Made by a program: the position numbers and the translations under genes. Under the pieces are notes generated by a model. The model did not search any database, was not told where the DNA came from, and saw only the letters and a program-made list of their open reading frames with translations. 14,900 nt of DNA from Candidatus Parvarchaeota archaeon (GTDB lineage Archaea > Micrarchaeota > Micrarchaeia > Anstonellales > VGKX01), in the NCBI GenBank assembly GCA_016866895.1, contig VGKX01000011.1:1-14900 (forward strand), read 5' to 3'. Shown here one piece after another: positions 1 to 8,473 of the stretch (position 1 is its first letter; the number at the start of each line of letters is the position of its first letter).

Positions 1-592
1 CTGCAGGCAGGAAAAAAGTAAGCATCGTCTCCTTGAAAAATGACAGTATCACCTGCTGGACAATTATGGCGGCAAGCGAAATGCCGACTGCGTCGATTAT
101 AGTTATCAGCGCATCGCTAATTACAGTCATCCCTGACATTGGAACGACGCTTAAAGTCACCGTAGTGATTCCAGGCTGGCCTATGTAAATTGAAGTGCCT
201 GCTGTTGAAAGAAAACCAATCCACGCCTCCTTTGCAAGAAGGGAAACGTAAACAGAGGTGACAGTCGAATCCATGGTGTTTAAGAACAGCTCTCCAGGGA
301 CATACAAGTCCGGGTAGCCAGTAAGGGCGCCTGCAAGCGCTGACAAAAGGACAAGCACAGAGGCCGTAGTCGCTATTATGGCGGCATTCATCACTGCCTC
401 ATATAGCTCGCTTTTTGCCCAAGTTTTCAGTTTTGCGAGGTTGAGCGCCTCGCTTGCCATGTAGGCAAGGCTGCCTGTTACAACCGAAATCATCAGTGCG
501 GCAGTGGCAAACACAAGCCAGCCCATGTTCTTGAAAATAGTCGTGAATGTGGTTCCTATGTCAAGCATTGGGGGAAACATCAGCAAGTCCAT
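1..592 (-). CDS. Multi-spanning membrane protein, C-terminus off the left edge
   Basis: Reading the minus strand from ATG at 592 gives 197 open codons to the window edge without a stop, so the 3' end is missing. An in-frame TAG lies nine codons before the ATG, which fixes this as the first possible ATG. The product is strongly hydrophobic. Clear membrane helices lie near residues 24-46, 67-90 and 158-186, with a more polar, Thr/Ser/Gly-rich stretch (about 91-155) between the second and third that could be extracytoplasmic. There is no signal peptide-like charged start, so the first helix is probably the insertion signal. A TATA-like sequence (TAGATAATA on the minus strand, 619-611) lies about 23 bp upstream, which suits a leaderless transcript. 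I do not recognise the family. The topology is loosely reminiscent of polytopic VirB6/TrbL/CedA-type secretion components, but that is only a resemblance. Confidence 0.8.
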   Translation of the reverse strand, partial: MDLLMFPPMLDIGTTFTTIFKNMGWLVFATAALMISVVTGSLAYMASEALNLAKLKTWAKSELYEAVMNAAIIATTASVLVLLSALAGALTGYPDLYVPGELFLNTMDSTVTSVYVSLLAKEAWIGFLSTAGTSIYIGQPGITTVTLSVVPMSGMTVISDALITIIDAVGISLAAIIVQQVILSFFKETMLTFFLPA

Positions 593-610
593 CCAAATCC
601 CAAATCCAAG

Positions 611-647
611 TATTATCTAGCATTATCTAGCTATGGTCTCAGATAAT
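611..647. promoter_or_regulatory. Tandem 10-bp repeat plus inverted copy in a divergent promoter region
   Basis: ATTATCTAGC occurs twice in exact tandem at 612-621 and 622-631, one helical turn apart. The complementary AGATAAT follows at 641-647. The repeats overlap the likely TATA element of the minus-strand membrane gene that starts at 592, and they lie about 85-120 bp upstream of the leuS TATA box. The arrangement resembles a regulator binding site with half-sites on the same DNA face. That function is inferred, and the AT-rich sequence could also arise by chance. Confidence 0.45.
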
Positions 648-730
648 AATTATTGAAGAATACAAGGCAATATACAAGGTAATCCCATTGAGTGGTTTTA
701 CACTCTCACGGATGGATTTGCCCGCTCATA

Positions 731-738
731 TTTAAAAA
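731..738 (+). promoter_or_regulatory. TATA box of leuS
   Basis: TTTAAAAA is centred 26-27 bp upstream of the ATG at 761. In archaea transcription starts about 25 bp after the TATA centre, so the mRNA should begin at or next to the start codon and be leaderless. This decides the start: the longer reading from GTG at 692 would put the box inside the coding region. Confidence 0.65.
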
Positions 739-760
739 TTGTGTGTGGGAAATTGTCTTC

Positions 761-3604
761 ATGGAAGACAAGGAAAACACTAGCCTTAAGTGGCAGGCTT
801 TTTGGGCCAAATCAAGGGCCTTTGAACCTGAGCCAAATGGGCAAAAAAAATTCTTCTTGACGGCGGCATTCCCATACCCCAACTCGCCGCAGCACATAGG
901 GCATGCAAGAACCTATACCACAACCGACATTTATGCCAGGTTCATGCGAATGCAAGGCTACAACGTCCTGTTCCCAATGGGTTTTCACGTCACCGGAACG
1001 CCAATTCTTGCCATGGCAAAGCGCATCGCCCAAAAAGATGAAGAAATACTTGGCATCTTTGAGCGCATCTATGGAATTTCAAGGCAGCAGGCGGCAAATC
1101 TAACCAAGCCAGAAGACCTAGTCATGTATTTTTCAAAAGAGATAGAGCAGGGCATGAAGGAAATAGGCCTCTCAATTGACTGGAGAAGGAAATTTTACTC
1201 GTCCGATGACCAATTTAACCAATTCATACGCTGGCAGTTTGCCAAGCTGCACCAAGCTGGCTTCATAAAAAAGGGCGAGCACCCGGTGCCGTGGTGCCCA
1301 GTAGGACAAACTGCAATTGGCGCGCACGACACCAAGGGTGATTTAGACCCCCAGATTGAAGAGACGTCAGGAATTCTTTTTCCATTCCAGGAAGGCCATC
1401 TAATTTGCTCCACTTACCGGCCAGAAACACTTTATGGAGTGACAAATATTTGGGTGAATCAAGATGCAACATATGTGTGCGCAACAGATGGCAAGCGCAA
1501 ATACTACCTGGCAAAGGAGGCACTTCAATCCCTTTCAATGCAACTTTCTGATTTGAAAGTTGAAAATGAAATAACTGCAAAAACGCTTTTGGGAATGAAA
1601 GCAAAAAATCCGCTGACCGGGGAGCAAGTGCCTGTTTTTGCGGCCTCGTTTGTTGACCCGAAACACGGCACAGGCGTTGTGATGTGCGTGCCTTCGGATG
1701 CGCCAATCGACTATCTCGCATTGCGGGACGCGGGGCTTTTGGAAAAGGTTGCCATGAGGCAAGTGCTCCAAGTAAAAGGCTTCGGGCAATTTGCTGCAAA
1801 GGAGCTTGTGGAAAAGATGGGCGTAAAGGACCAGCTAGACCCCAAGGCAATTGAAGCAAAGCATATTCTCTACAAGGCATCTGCGTACGAAGGCGTGATG
1901 GTTGTCGGCGAATTTACGGGCATGAGGGGCGTGGATGCCAAGGAAAAAATGGAAACCAAACTGAAAGCTGAGAACAAGGCGCTCCCAATTTACGAAATAG
2001 CAAACGGCCCCATCTACTCCCGGTTCGGCGGGCTTGTCGGCGTTAAAATCGTGAAAGACCAATGGTTCATTGATTATGGCGATGAAAAATGGAAGGCATC
2101 TGCGCGCGAATGCCTCTTGCAAATGCGGATTTTGCCAGAGAAAACCAGAAAGGAGTACGATTACACCCTTGAGTGGCTCAAGGAGAAGGCCTGCACCCGC
2201 TCGGCAGGCTTGGGCACGCGCTTTCCGTTTGATGAAACAAAAATGATTGAGGCGCTTTCCGACTCGACAGTTTACATGGCGTTCTACACCATCGCTCACA
2301 TCGCGATGAAAATGAAGCCGGAGCAGCTGACCGAACAGTTATTTGACTACGTTTTCCTTGGCCGCAGCCCTGCAGGCAAGCTTCCCCCTGAAGCGGAGCA
2401 AATGCGCACTCAATTTTCCTACTGGTATCCGCTTGATTCGCGCCATTCCGCCTCAGACCTTGTCCACAATCACCTGACTTTTTTGATATTCAACCATGTA
2501 GCTATTTTCCCTAAAAATATTTGGCCGCGCCAGATTGCCACCAACGGTTTTGTGCTAATGGATGGCAAGAAAATGTCCAAGTCAATGGGCAACATCATGC
2601 CGCTTCGAAAGGCAATTGAAACATACGGAGCCGACGTTGTCAGGTTTTCAGTAGTAAATGGCGCAGAGCTAAAGGAAGACTCCGACTTTTCGCAATCGGC
2701 CGCAACAGGCGTTTCAAGCAGGCTTAGGCAGCTAGAAGAGCTTGTCCTCAATGCGGCTAAAAAAATGCAAGGCAATTGGGGGACGATAGGGCAAATGCCT
2801 GATGAGACACTTGCAGACAGGTGGTTTTTCTCAAGGCTGCACTCAAGGCTTGGGGCTGCAATGGAACAGTACCGCAGCCTTGCCCTAAGGGAAATAGGCC
2901 AGGAACTGTTCTTCAACACTCTCAATGACCTGTCCTGGTACATGAAGCGCACAAAAACTCCAAAGCTTGGCAGGTTTTTTTCACTATGGCTGCCTGCACT
3001 CCATCCTGTAATGCCGCACTTTACGCTGGAGGCATGGCAACTGCTTGGCCTTGATTCCGGCATTGGGAAAAGCGAAGAAAATAAAGGCCCTAAGGCAGAT
3101 TTGACAACCCATCAGTTCCCGGCAGTTTTCGAAGGAAAAATCAATACTCTTGCACTTGATATGGAAGGGCTTGTAATAAGCACATTTGGGGACATAAAAC
3201 ACATTCTCGGCCTTCTCAAATCAGGATACCTGAAAGAATCTGGGAAGCCTGGGAAAATCACGCTTTTTGTAGGTGGGGAGTGGAAACACAAGCTGCTTCA
3301 AATTGTGATAAAAAACAGGGCAGCCGAAAAGTCAATAAAAGAGGCAATGGCAGACCCTGAAATAAACAAGCACTCAAAACAAGTCCCCAAGCTCGTGCTT
3401 TCATACACAAAAAACATAAACACCCTGACTGGGCCAAGCCTTTCCCCAGGCCAGGAGTTCGAAGCTCTTTGCGATGCCGCATCATTTTTCAAGGAGGAAC
3501 TTGGCTGTGATGTTTTTGTCTTGCACGAAGATAAGGCAGCAGAAAGTCAGGTCCAAAAGGCCCAAAACGCCCTTCCGGGAAAGGTGGCAATTCTTGTGGA
3601 GTAA
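761..3604 (+). CDS. leuS: Leucyl-tRNA synthetase, archaeal/eukaryal type
   Basis: This cytoplasmic class Ia synthetase charges tRNA-Leu with leucine using ATP. The 947-residue length fits archaeal LeuRS. The HIGH signature is at residues 45-48, within PQHIGHARTY. The second ATP-binding signature KMSKS is at 604-608, followed by MGN. The inserted CP1 editing domain is visible between them. Its threonine-rich element reads STYRPET at 217-223, and GTGVV...APIDY (303-318) carries the conserved Asp (D317) that contacts the amino group of mischarged substrates in this family. WCPVGQTAIG near 178 is typical of archaeal LeuRS. A helical anticodon-binding domain and a C-terminal tail follow. The start at 761 is chosen because a TATA box lies 26 bp upstream. 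A GTG at 692 would add 23 residues that do not resemble LeuRS. No frameshift or missing catalytic motif was seen. It is transcribed alone, divergent from the membrane gene to its left. Confidence 0.97.
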   Translation: MEDKENTSLKWQAFWAKSRAFEPEPNGQKKFFLTAAFPYPNSPQHIGHARTYTTTDIYARFMRMQGYNVLFPMGFHVTGTPILAMAKRIAQKDEEILGIFERIYGISRQQAANLTKPEDLVMYFSKEIEQGMKEIGLSIDWRRKFYSSDDQFNQFIRWQFAKLHQAGFIKKGEHPVPWCPVGQTAIGAHDTKGDLDPQIEETSGILFPFQEGHLICSTYRPETLYGVTNIWVNQDATYVCATDGKRKYYLAKEALQSLSMQLSDLKVENEITAKTLLGMKAKNPLTGEQVPVFAASFVDPKHGTGVVMCVPSDAPIDYLALRDAGLLEKVAMRQVLQVKGFGQFAAKELVEKMGVKDQLDPKAIEAKHILYKASAYEGVMVVGEFTGMRGVDAKEKMETKLKAENKALPIYEIANGPIYSRFGGLVGVKIVKDQWFIDYGDEKWKASARECLLQMRILPEKTRKEYDYTLEWLKEKACTRSAGLGTRFPFDETKMIEALSDSTVYMAFYTIAHIAMKMKPEQLTEQLFDYVFLGRSPAGKLPPEAEQMRTQFSYWYPLDSRHSASDLVHNHLTFLIFNHVAIFPKNIWPRQIATNGFVLMDGKKMSKSMGNIMPLRKAIETYGADVVRFSVVNGAELKEDSDFSQSAATGVSSRLRQLEELVLNAAKKMQGNWGTIGQMPDETLADRWFFSRLHSRLGAAMEQYRSLALREIGQELFFNTLNDLSWYMKRTKTPKLGRFFSLWLPALHPVMPHFTLEAWQLLGLDSGIGKSEENKGPKADLTTHQFPAVFEGKINTLALDMEGLVISTFGDIKHILGLLKSGYLKESGKPGKITLFVGGEWKHKLLQIVIKNRAAEKSIKEAMADPEINKHSKQVPKLVLSYTKNINTLTGPSLSPGQEFEALCDAASFFKEELGCDVFVLHEDKAAESQVQKAQNALPGKVAILVE

Positions 3605-3796
3605 CAACAGTTCATTTTCTTTGATAACTATGCGGGGCGTTTCCAATATGCATAATAAAAGCCCAATGCATAAAAAAAGTCTATTATTAAAAGCCCTTAA
3701 TATTGTCACAATTGTACAAAATTAAACACTTATCAAATCTGGCTGTTTTTGTCCTTTTGGGGCAAGCTTTATATTATATAAAAGTGTTAACTTAAT
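3605..3796 (+). promoter_or_regulatory. Promoter region of the giant protein, with palindromes and short repeats
   Basis: This 192-bp gap has no gene. A TATA box (TTTATATTA, 3768-3776) is centred 25 bp before the ATG at 3797, predicting a leaderless mRNA. Further upstream, ATTGT-C-ACAAT (3702-3712) and TTGTACAA (3712-3719) are two palindromes overlapping by one base, giving four alternating half-sites about 50 bp ahead of the TATA box. TAAAAGCCC occurs at 3656-3664 and 3688-3696, and ATGCAT occurs at 3648-3653 and 3666-3671. The TATA box is well supported. The palindromes as an operator are inference. Confidence 0.5.
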
Positions 3797-6700
3797 ATGC
3801 GAGCCATCGTACTAACAGCAACCGTTTTCTTCCTGTTAGCGTTTTTGCCGCTTTCATTGGCTGACACTCCTGCATGCACAACATGCGGGCAAAGCTTCAT
3901 TGAGCTATTCAACGTATTCAACACGCAGACTTCATCAAGCACTGTTTCAGTCCATCTCTCCTACATCAACATAACTTACTCCTTTAGCCTGCAGTCCCAG
4001 GACAGGGGGCAGGACAGGAGTGGCTCTGGGACTGGCTTTCCCTCGGCAGGCAGCGGAACCGGAGTTCCGGGCCCATCTGGCCATCCAATCAAAACACAGC
4101 AAAACATCCGGGATGTAGCGGGTGCGCAAATTTACTTCTCCAAGGACATCCAAGGCTCCATCTCCCCAATTTCCAGCTGTTATCCAGTTGTAACCGACAG
4201 CAAGGGCTGGGCAACATGCACAATCCAAAAGTCCGTCTACAGCGGCAAGTGCATAAGCGTCCAGGCAGACTACAAGGGCACGCCAGACAATAAAATCAAG
4301 GCAACTTCAAACCATATACTTGTTTGCGACACCGATAATCAGGCAATAACCGCAATAGGCCCAACAATAAGCGATGCCATTTCAAGCAACATGATTGCCT
4401 GCGTCCCGCTTTTCATAATCTTCGGGCTTTTCATCTCCTCAATGTATTACTCTGGAAAAAATCCGCTTAGCCTTTTTGACATAACAACGCCGAAGCTGCC
4501 CAAGGGGAAAAAGGCGCACATGCACAAGGCAACCGTGACCACAAACGTGATGCACGGCATCAGGATAAACCAGAAAATGGAGGCAAAAACCCTTGCGGCA
4601 CTTGGCCAGGCAAATGCAAGGCTTGGCAGCCTTCTTTCCAGGATGGGCGCATCAAACAGGGCGCTTGTCAACAAAATCATCAACAGCAAGGCATCCGCGG
4701 AAAACAAGTCGCTTGCGCTAAGGGCGCTTGCAACAAAAAACACTAGGGACATAGATGCCATTCTTGCCGGGACATATAAGGGCAACCTGTTTGACCAGGA
4801 ATACTTCAAAGGAGACTTGCTCAAGCGGATTTCAGATGAGAGGTTGAGGGGGGCTCTTGCAAACAGCAATGACTTGCATGCTGCAAAGTTCGGCTTTACG
4901 CAAGCCAAGGAATCCTACATGAAAGCCTATGGCTTTGACAGCCTGGCGGGAAAAATAATTGATTGGGACAGGAGGACATTTGGCAAGGTTCCCCTTGTCA
5001 AGAATGTAATCAGCAAGCCAATACTTCTTATGGCAGCGGCAGGAAGCGGCGCAAACAGGTCGCACCACAGGCTTTGGGGCGACGTCAAGCACCAATTCAT
5101 AATAGAGGCCTTGAGTCGGGTTGGATACAAGTGGAAGTTTCCGTTCATCCAGCATGACAAAATCAGGAACCTGTTCAAGTCAAAGGAGCAAATGCACAAA
5201 GAAGGCATCCACGGCAGGTTTTTCCATGTTGTTGACGTTTCAAAGGAAGTGGCAAACAACAAAAAACTCAGCGAAAAATACGACCCGATTGAGGCCTCTA
5301 AAAGGAGATTTGGAGACCTGAAATACGCACTTGAGGCAAGGATAGTTGAGGCTGCATTGCTCAAGCTTGGGGCAAATGCAACCCTTACAAAAGCGCTTGA
5401 AGTCATGAAAAACACCCCGGATGGAAAAATCAATTCAGTTGAATTCATAAAGGCAATAGCCAAAGATGGCAATTTGTCCACAAAAGACAAGAACCAGCTT
5501 CTGGCAGCAGCCCAAAAGCTCTCTGAGCTTGACTCAAAAATCAGAAACATAAAGTCCGTGGAAGACATGGAGGCTATGCAAAGAGCCTTCAGCGGAAAAA
5601 AAGGCATTGTTTCCCAAATTGAAAAGGCCACGGGAATGACAACGTTGGTAGGCAAAACCCTGAAGGAAATAATGCACGGGACTTTAGACAATAACGGGAA
5701 ACCTGCAGGAGACGCCAACAAAAACGACCTAAATCTTCTACTTGCCCTTTCATACAATTCCAGAAAGGACATGAAGTACAAGGGCAAGGGCATCAGCGAG
5801 GAGATGCAAAAAGGCTACGAGGATGCAATGGCAAAGCTTGGGCTGAACAAGAAAGGGGATTTCTATGGGCAGCTTGTGCAAGTCCTCAAAAAAACCCTTA
5901 CAAACAAGGAGATGCAAGGCAGCGTGTTTGGAGTCATGATGCAAGACGAGCTAATCAGGCAGATGAAGTCAAATGCCGGCAAACCAGTTCCAAGAGATGA
6001 ACTAATCAATATAACGGCAAATAAAGTCAGGGACAACCTGAAGGCAGATCTTGGCAAGGTTTCTGACTGGACGCGTGGCGCTGCACTAAGCGGACATGGG
6101 CCGACATTCCAGACTTATATCGGCGAAATCGGCAAATACCCGGGCTCAAGGGTTGCAAGACTTGCAACAGTATCAAAACTTGAGGCAATGAAGGTAATCT
6201 CAATAATGGACAACCTCTCTGACAGGATTATCGGGAGAACCGAAACCCTCAACCAGAACCTGTTCAAAAACTTCAACAGGGCCCACATGATGGAGACAGG
6301 TGCGCTCAAATCCTATGTTGAAACGGCAAACAGGTCTGGGGTTGACCTCAAAGACCCAGTGCAATACAAAAAATTCATAGAACAGGGCGTGACTCTCAAG
6401 ATGACAAAGGAGGGCCTGTGGATGTCAACCCTGGACATGAAGATGATTCCCTATTTCAAGGGCATGCCTGCTGGAGAAGGGGACTATGTTGTCAATGGGA
6501 TAATCTACCTCAAACCCAAAGGAGGCGGCGAATCCTTTAGATACAACCCAAATAATTCAGAGCATAAGAAGCTTTTGGTGCAGTATCAAAATGATATTCT
6601 GAGCCAAAAACCCGGCGCTATTGATAAAATAGAAATGAAAAATGCAAATGAAGTGAACAGGGGCGTCACGTCCAGGATTAGGAACTTTTTTGACAGTGTC

Positions 6701-8317
6701 ATTGTCGGCGGGACGGCAGGCACAGCCAAAAACCTCCAGGATGCGTTTGCGGCGCAGAACAATGCAAGGCTGCTGATAGAAAATTACAAGAAGAATTACG
6801 AAGCCGGGCTGTATTTTGACGAAGGGGGCAAGCTGACTGGTCTGAGAAAGGATATCGCAGAAGGAAAAGCCCGCGAATCCACTTGGAAAAAAATGATTCA
6901 CGAGCTTGAGTCAAAAAAAGCAGCCGGTGAACTGAGCGATGGGGATAAAACAAGGCTTGAGGAGATAAAAAACAAATATCAGAATTATCTTAGCAAGCAA
7001 GAAGAATACAAAGATGTCCTAAAGCAGGTCAGGCAAAGCGATATTGCAAAGGACATCAGGGCCTCAAGCAACATTGCAAAACAACATACAATATATTACA
7101 ACATCATGGAAGAGACGATGATGCGTGACCCGAGATTTGGCTCTTCAAGCTTTGGCGCGACCCAGATGGAGAGGACCGGTTACCACACTGGCCAATTTGC
7201 CTATGAAAATCCAAGCATGCTTTTCACCCACGGCCTTTTGCCCGGTGACTTTACCAACAAGCTTATGATAAAGGCCACAATGCCTTTTGCAAGGATTTTT
7301 GGTGAATACACGCGGCCGTTTTTCTCCCTCATGGTAGGGTATCCGACAGTTTTTGACCAGGCGCAACACAGGAGGATAGCTGGCATTGAGGCAGTAAGGT
7401 CCCTGCTTACGCCCTGGGAGAGCTTTGACCTTGGCAACAGGTTTAAAACCCCGAGAATAAGGAAGCTAAACGAGTACAGGGATGAAAGCGGGTTCAATCT
7501 TTACCAGTATTCATCAGATGGCATCAAGCGGCTGAAGCTGCCATTTACTTTCCAGCCTCTTTACTCATATGATGATGAGGGCGTCAGCAGGAAAATTGCG
7601 TCAAAAATGCACGTAAGGGAGCAATTTGACTACCGTGAAGGGCCCTGGTATACAAGGCCGTTTGAGAAGGGCTACTACGCGGAAAGTGCAAGGTCTGGCA
7701 ACACAATTTTCACTGCAGGTGGCAGCCTGAGGCACTTTGAAATGTACAAGCCCTACTACCAGAACATTAACAAGATGGGGCCTCCAGGAATGTTTATCCG
7801 TGACTTTGACACTGGGGACATTGGGGACAGGCTTGCTCCAAGAATAGCAACAACACTTGCCCACTCAGACAACCCGGAGCTGAGAAAAGCAGGCTCGCTT
7901 TACTACAAGTCAGAGAGGGCAAACCTTTATCGCGACATGACAACCGATATCTGGAAGCGGGACAAGACAATTGAGGGGCTTATGGCCGAGCGCTCAATGG
8001 AATACAATGCCTATACCTATTCGGGGAGGTTCAAGCCTCTTGCATTTGCCCTGCCAATCCTCTATCCGTGGTTTGTTGCACAGGACATTAAAGAAAGCTT
8101 CCAAAACAAGAAGGAGCAAAAGCAGATGGAGCGGCAAAGCGGCGGGCCCATCACAAAGTACGACTTTGAGGGTGGCGAAAAGCCAAAAGGGTTCTTTGAG
8201 AAAGCCAAGCTCAAGTATCTTGATTATGAGGTTGGCTCCTGCCCGTCCTGCCTTAAGGCAAAGGCAATTGGCGACCCGTGCTCCCACTGCGTCAAAAGCT
8301 TCCGCAAGGCAGCCTAG
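3797..8317 (+). CDS. Giant membrane-anchored protein of unknown function with C-terminal zinc knuckle
   Basis: The 1506-residue product matches no family I recognise. Residues 1-22 look like a signal peptide (hydrophobic core, LSLA then DTPAC). Residues 23-198 are outside: a CxxC at 27-30, a Gly/Ser/Pro-rich linker near 70-95, and an Ig-like beta domain (about 105-180) with the tell-tale TDSKGWATC at 133-141. A single membrane helix lies at about 199-220, followed by a Lys-rich stop-transfer segment (KLPKGKKAHMHK), which predicts that the remaining 1290 residues or so are cytoplasmic. These are mostly helical and Lys-rich, with a probable coiled coil near 995-1085. The last 400 residues are rich in aromatics, Gly and Arg. 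A second hydrophobic segment (about 1412-1431) may touch or cross the membrane. The C-terminus carries CPSC (1482-1485) and CSHC (1495-1498), a likely zinc site. It stands alone behind its own TATA box, with the polytopic membrane gene nearby beyond leuS. The 4.5-kb frame is intact. Confidence 0.9.
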   Translation: MRAIVLTATVFFLLAFLPLSLADTPACTTCGQSFIELFNVFNTQTSSSTVSVHLSYINITYSFSLQSQDRGQDRSGSGTGFPSAGSGTGVPGPSGHPIKTQQNIRDVAGAQIYFSKDIQGSISPISSCYPVVTDSKGWATCTIQKSVYSGKCISVQADYKGTPDNKIKATSNHILVCDTDNQAITAIGPTISDAISSNMIACVPLFIIFGLFISSMYYSGKNPLSLFDITTPKLPKGKKAHMHKATVTTNVMHGIRINQKMEAKTLAALGQANARLGSLLSRMGASNRALVNKIINSKASAENKSLALRALATKNTRDIDAILAGTYKGNLFDQEYFKGDLLKRISDERLRGALANSNDLHAAKFGFTQAKESYMKAYGFDSLAGKIIDWDRRTFGKVPLVKNVISKPILLMAAAGSGANRSHHRLWGDVKHQFIIEALSRVGYKWKFPFIQHDKIRNLFKSKEQMHKEGIHGRFFHVVDVSKEVANNKKLSEKYDPIEASKRRFGDLKYALEARIVEAALLKLGANATLTKALEVMKNTPDGKINSVEFIKAIAKDGNLSTKDKNQLLAAAQKLSELDSKIRNIKSVEDMEAMQRAFSGKKGIVSQIEKATGMTTLVGKTLKEIMHGTLDNNGKPAGDANKNDLNLLLALSYNSRKDMKYKGKGISEEMQKGYEDAMAKLGLNKKGDFYGQLVQVLKKTLTNKEMQGSVFGVMMQDELIRQMKSNAGKPVPRDELINITANKVRDNLKADLGKVSDWTRGAALSGHGPTFQTYIGEIGKYPGSRVARLATVSKLEAMKVISIMDNLSDRIIGRTETLNQNLFKNFNRAHMMETGALKSYVETANRSGVDLKDPVQYKKFIEQGVTLKMTKEGLWMSTLDMKMIPYFKGMPAGEGDYVVNGIIYLKPKGGGESFRYNPNNSEHKKLLVQYQNDILSQKPGAIDKIEMKNANEVNRGVTSRIRNFFDSVIVGGTAGTAKNLQDAFAAQNNARLLIENYKKNYEAGLYFDEGGKLTGLRKDIAEGKARESTWKKMIHELESKKAAGELSDGDKTRLEEIKNKYQNYLSKQEEYKDVLKQVRQSDIAKDIRASSNIAKQHTIYYNIMEETMMRDPRFGSSSFGATQMERTGYHTGQFAYENPSMLFTHGLLPGDFTNKLMIKATMPFARIFGEYTRPFFSLMVGYPTVFDQAQHRRIAGIEAVRSLLTPWESFDLGNRFKTPRIRKLNEYRDESGFNLYQYSSDGIKRLKLPFTFQPLYSYDDEGVSRKIASKMHVREQFDYREGPWYTRPFEKGYYAESARSGNTIFTAGGSLRHFEMYKPYYQNINKMGPPGMFIRDFDTGDIGDRLAPRIATTLAHSDNPELRKAGSLYYKSERANLYRDMTTDIWKRDKTIEGLMAERSMEYNAYTYSGRFKPLAFALPILYPWFVAQDIKESFQNKKEQKQMERQSGGPITKYDFEGGEKPKGFFEKAKLKYLDYEVGSCPSCLKAKAIGDPCSHCVKSFRKAA

Positions 8318-8473
8318 GGAGGAAACTTGTTTTCAGCTGTCCATGTTAGCGCCAATGCTATACCTGCAAGCATAAAATGCTTGGCAAAACCAGGCAAGCA
8401 ATTTAATAAAATCGCCTTTCATTATCTATCAGAATTTATCCCTTGGGATATATAGTAATGACCAAGGCAGTTC
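8318..8473 (+). promoter_or_regulatory. Gap with hairpin and TATA box before the lipoprotein gene
   Basis: CAAGCAT (8367-8373) and ATGCTTG (8377-8383) form a perfect 7-bp hairpin with an AAA loop, about 50 bp after the giant gene's stop. It lacks a following T tract, so calling it a terminator is tentative. Further on, ATATATA (8448-8454) is centred 25 bp before the tandem GTG codons at 8474 and 8477. It is the likely TATA box for a leaderless lipoprotein-methyltransferase mRNA. Confidence 0.5.

Noticed and set aside
692..760. Longer leuS start at GTG 692
   Set aside because: The extra 23 residues do not resemble LeuRS, and the TATA box at 731-738 would fall inside the gene.
1263..1880. 205-codon open frame on the minus strand inside leuS
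   Set aside because: It is antisense to conserved LeuRS motifs and has no promoter or homology.
4927..5793. 288-codon open frame on the minus strand inside the giant gene
   Set aside because: It is a shadow of the plus-strand gene: its residue mix (Ser/Leu/Phe-rich) is typical of antisense reading of Lys/Gly-rich codons, and it has no start signals.
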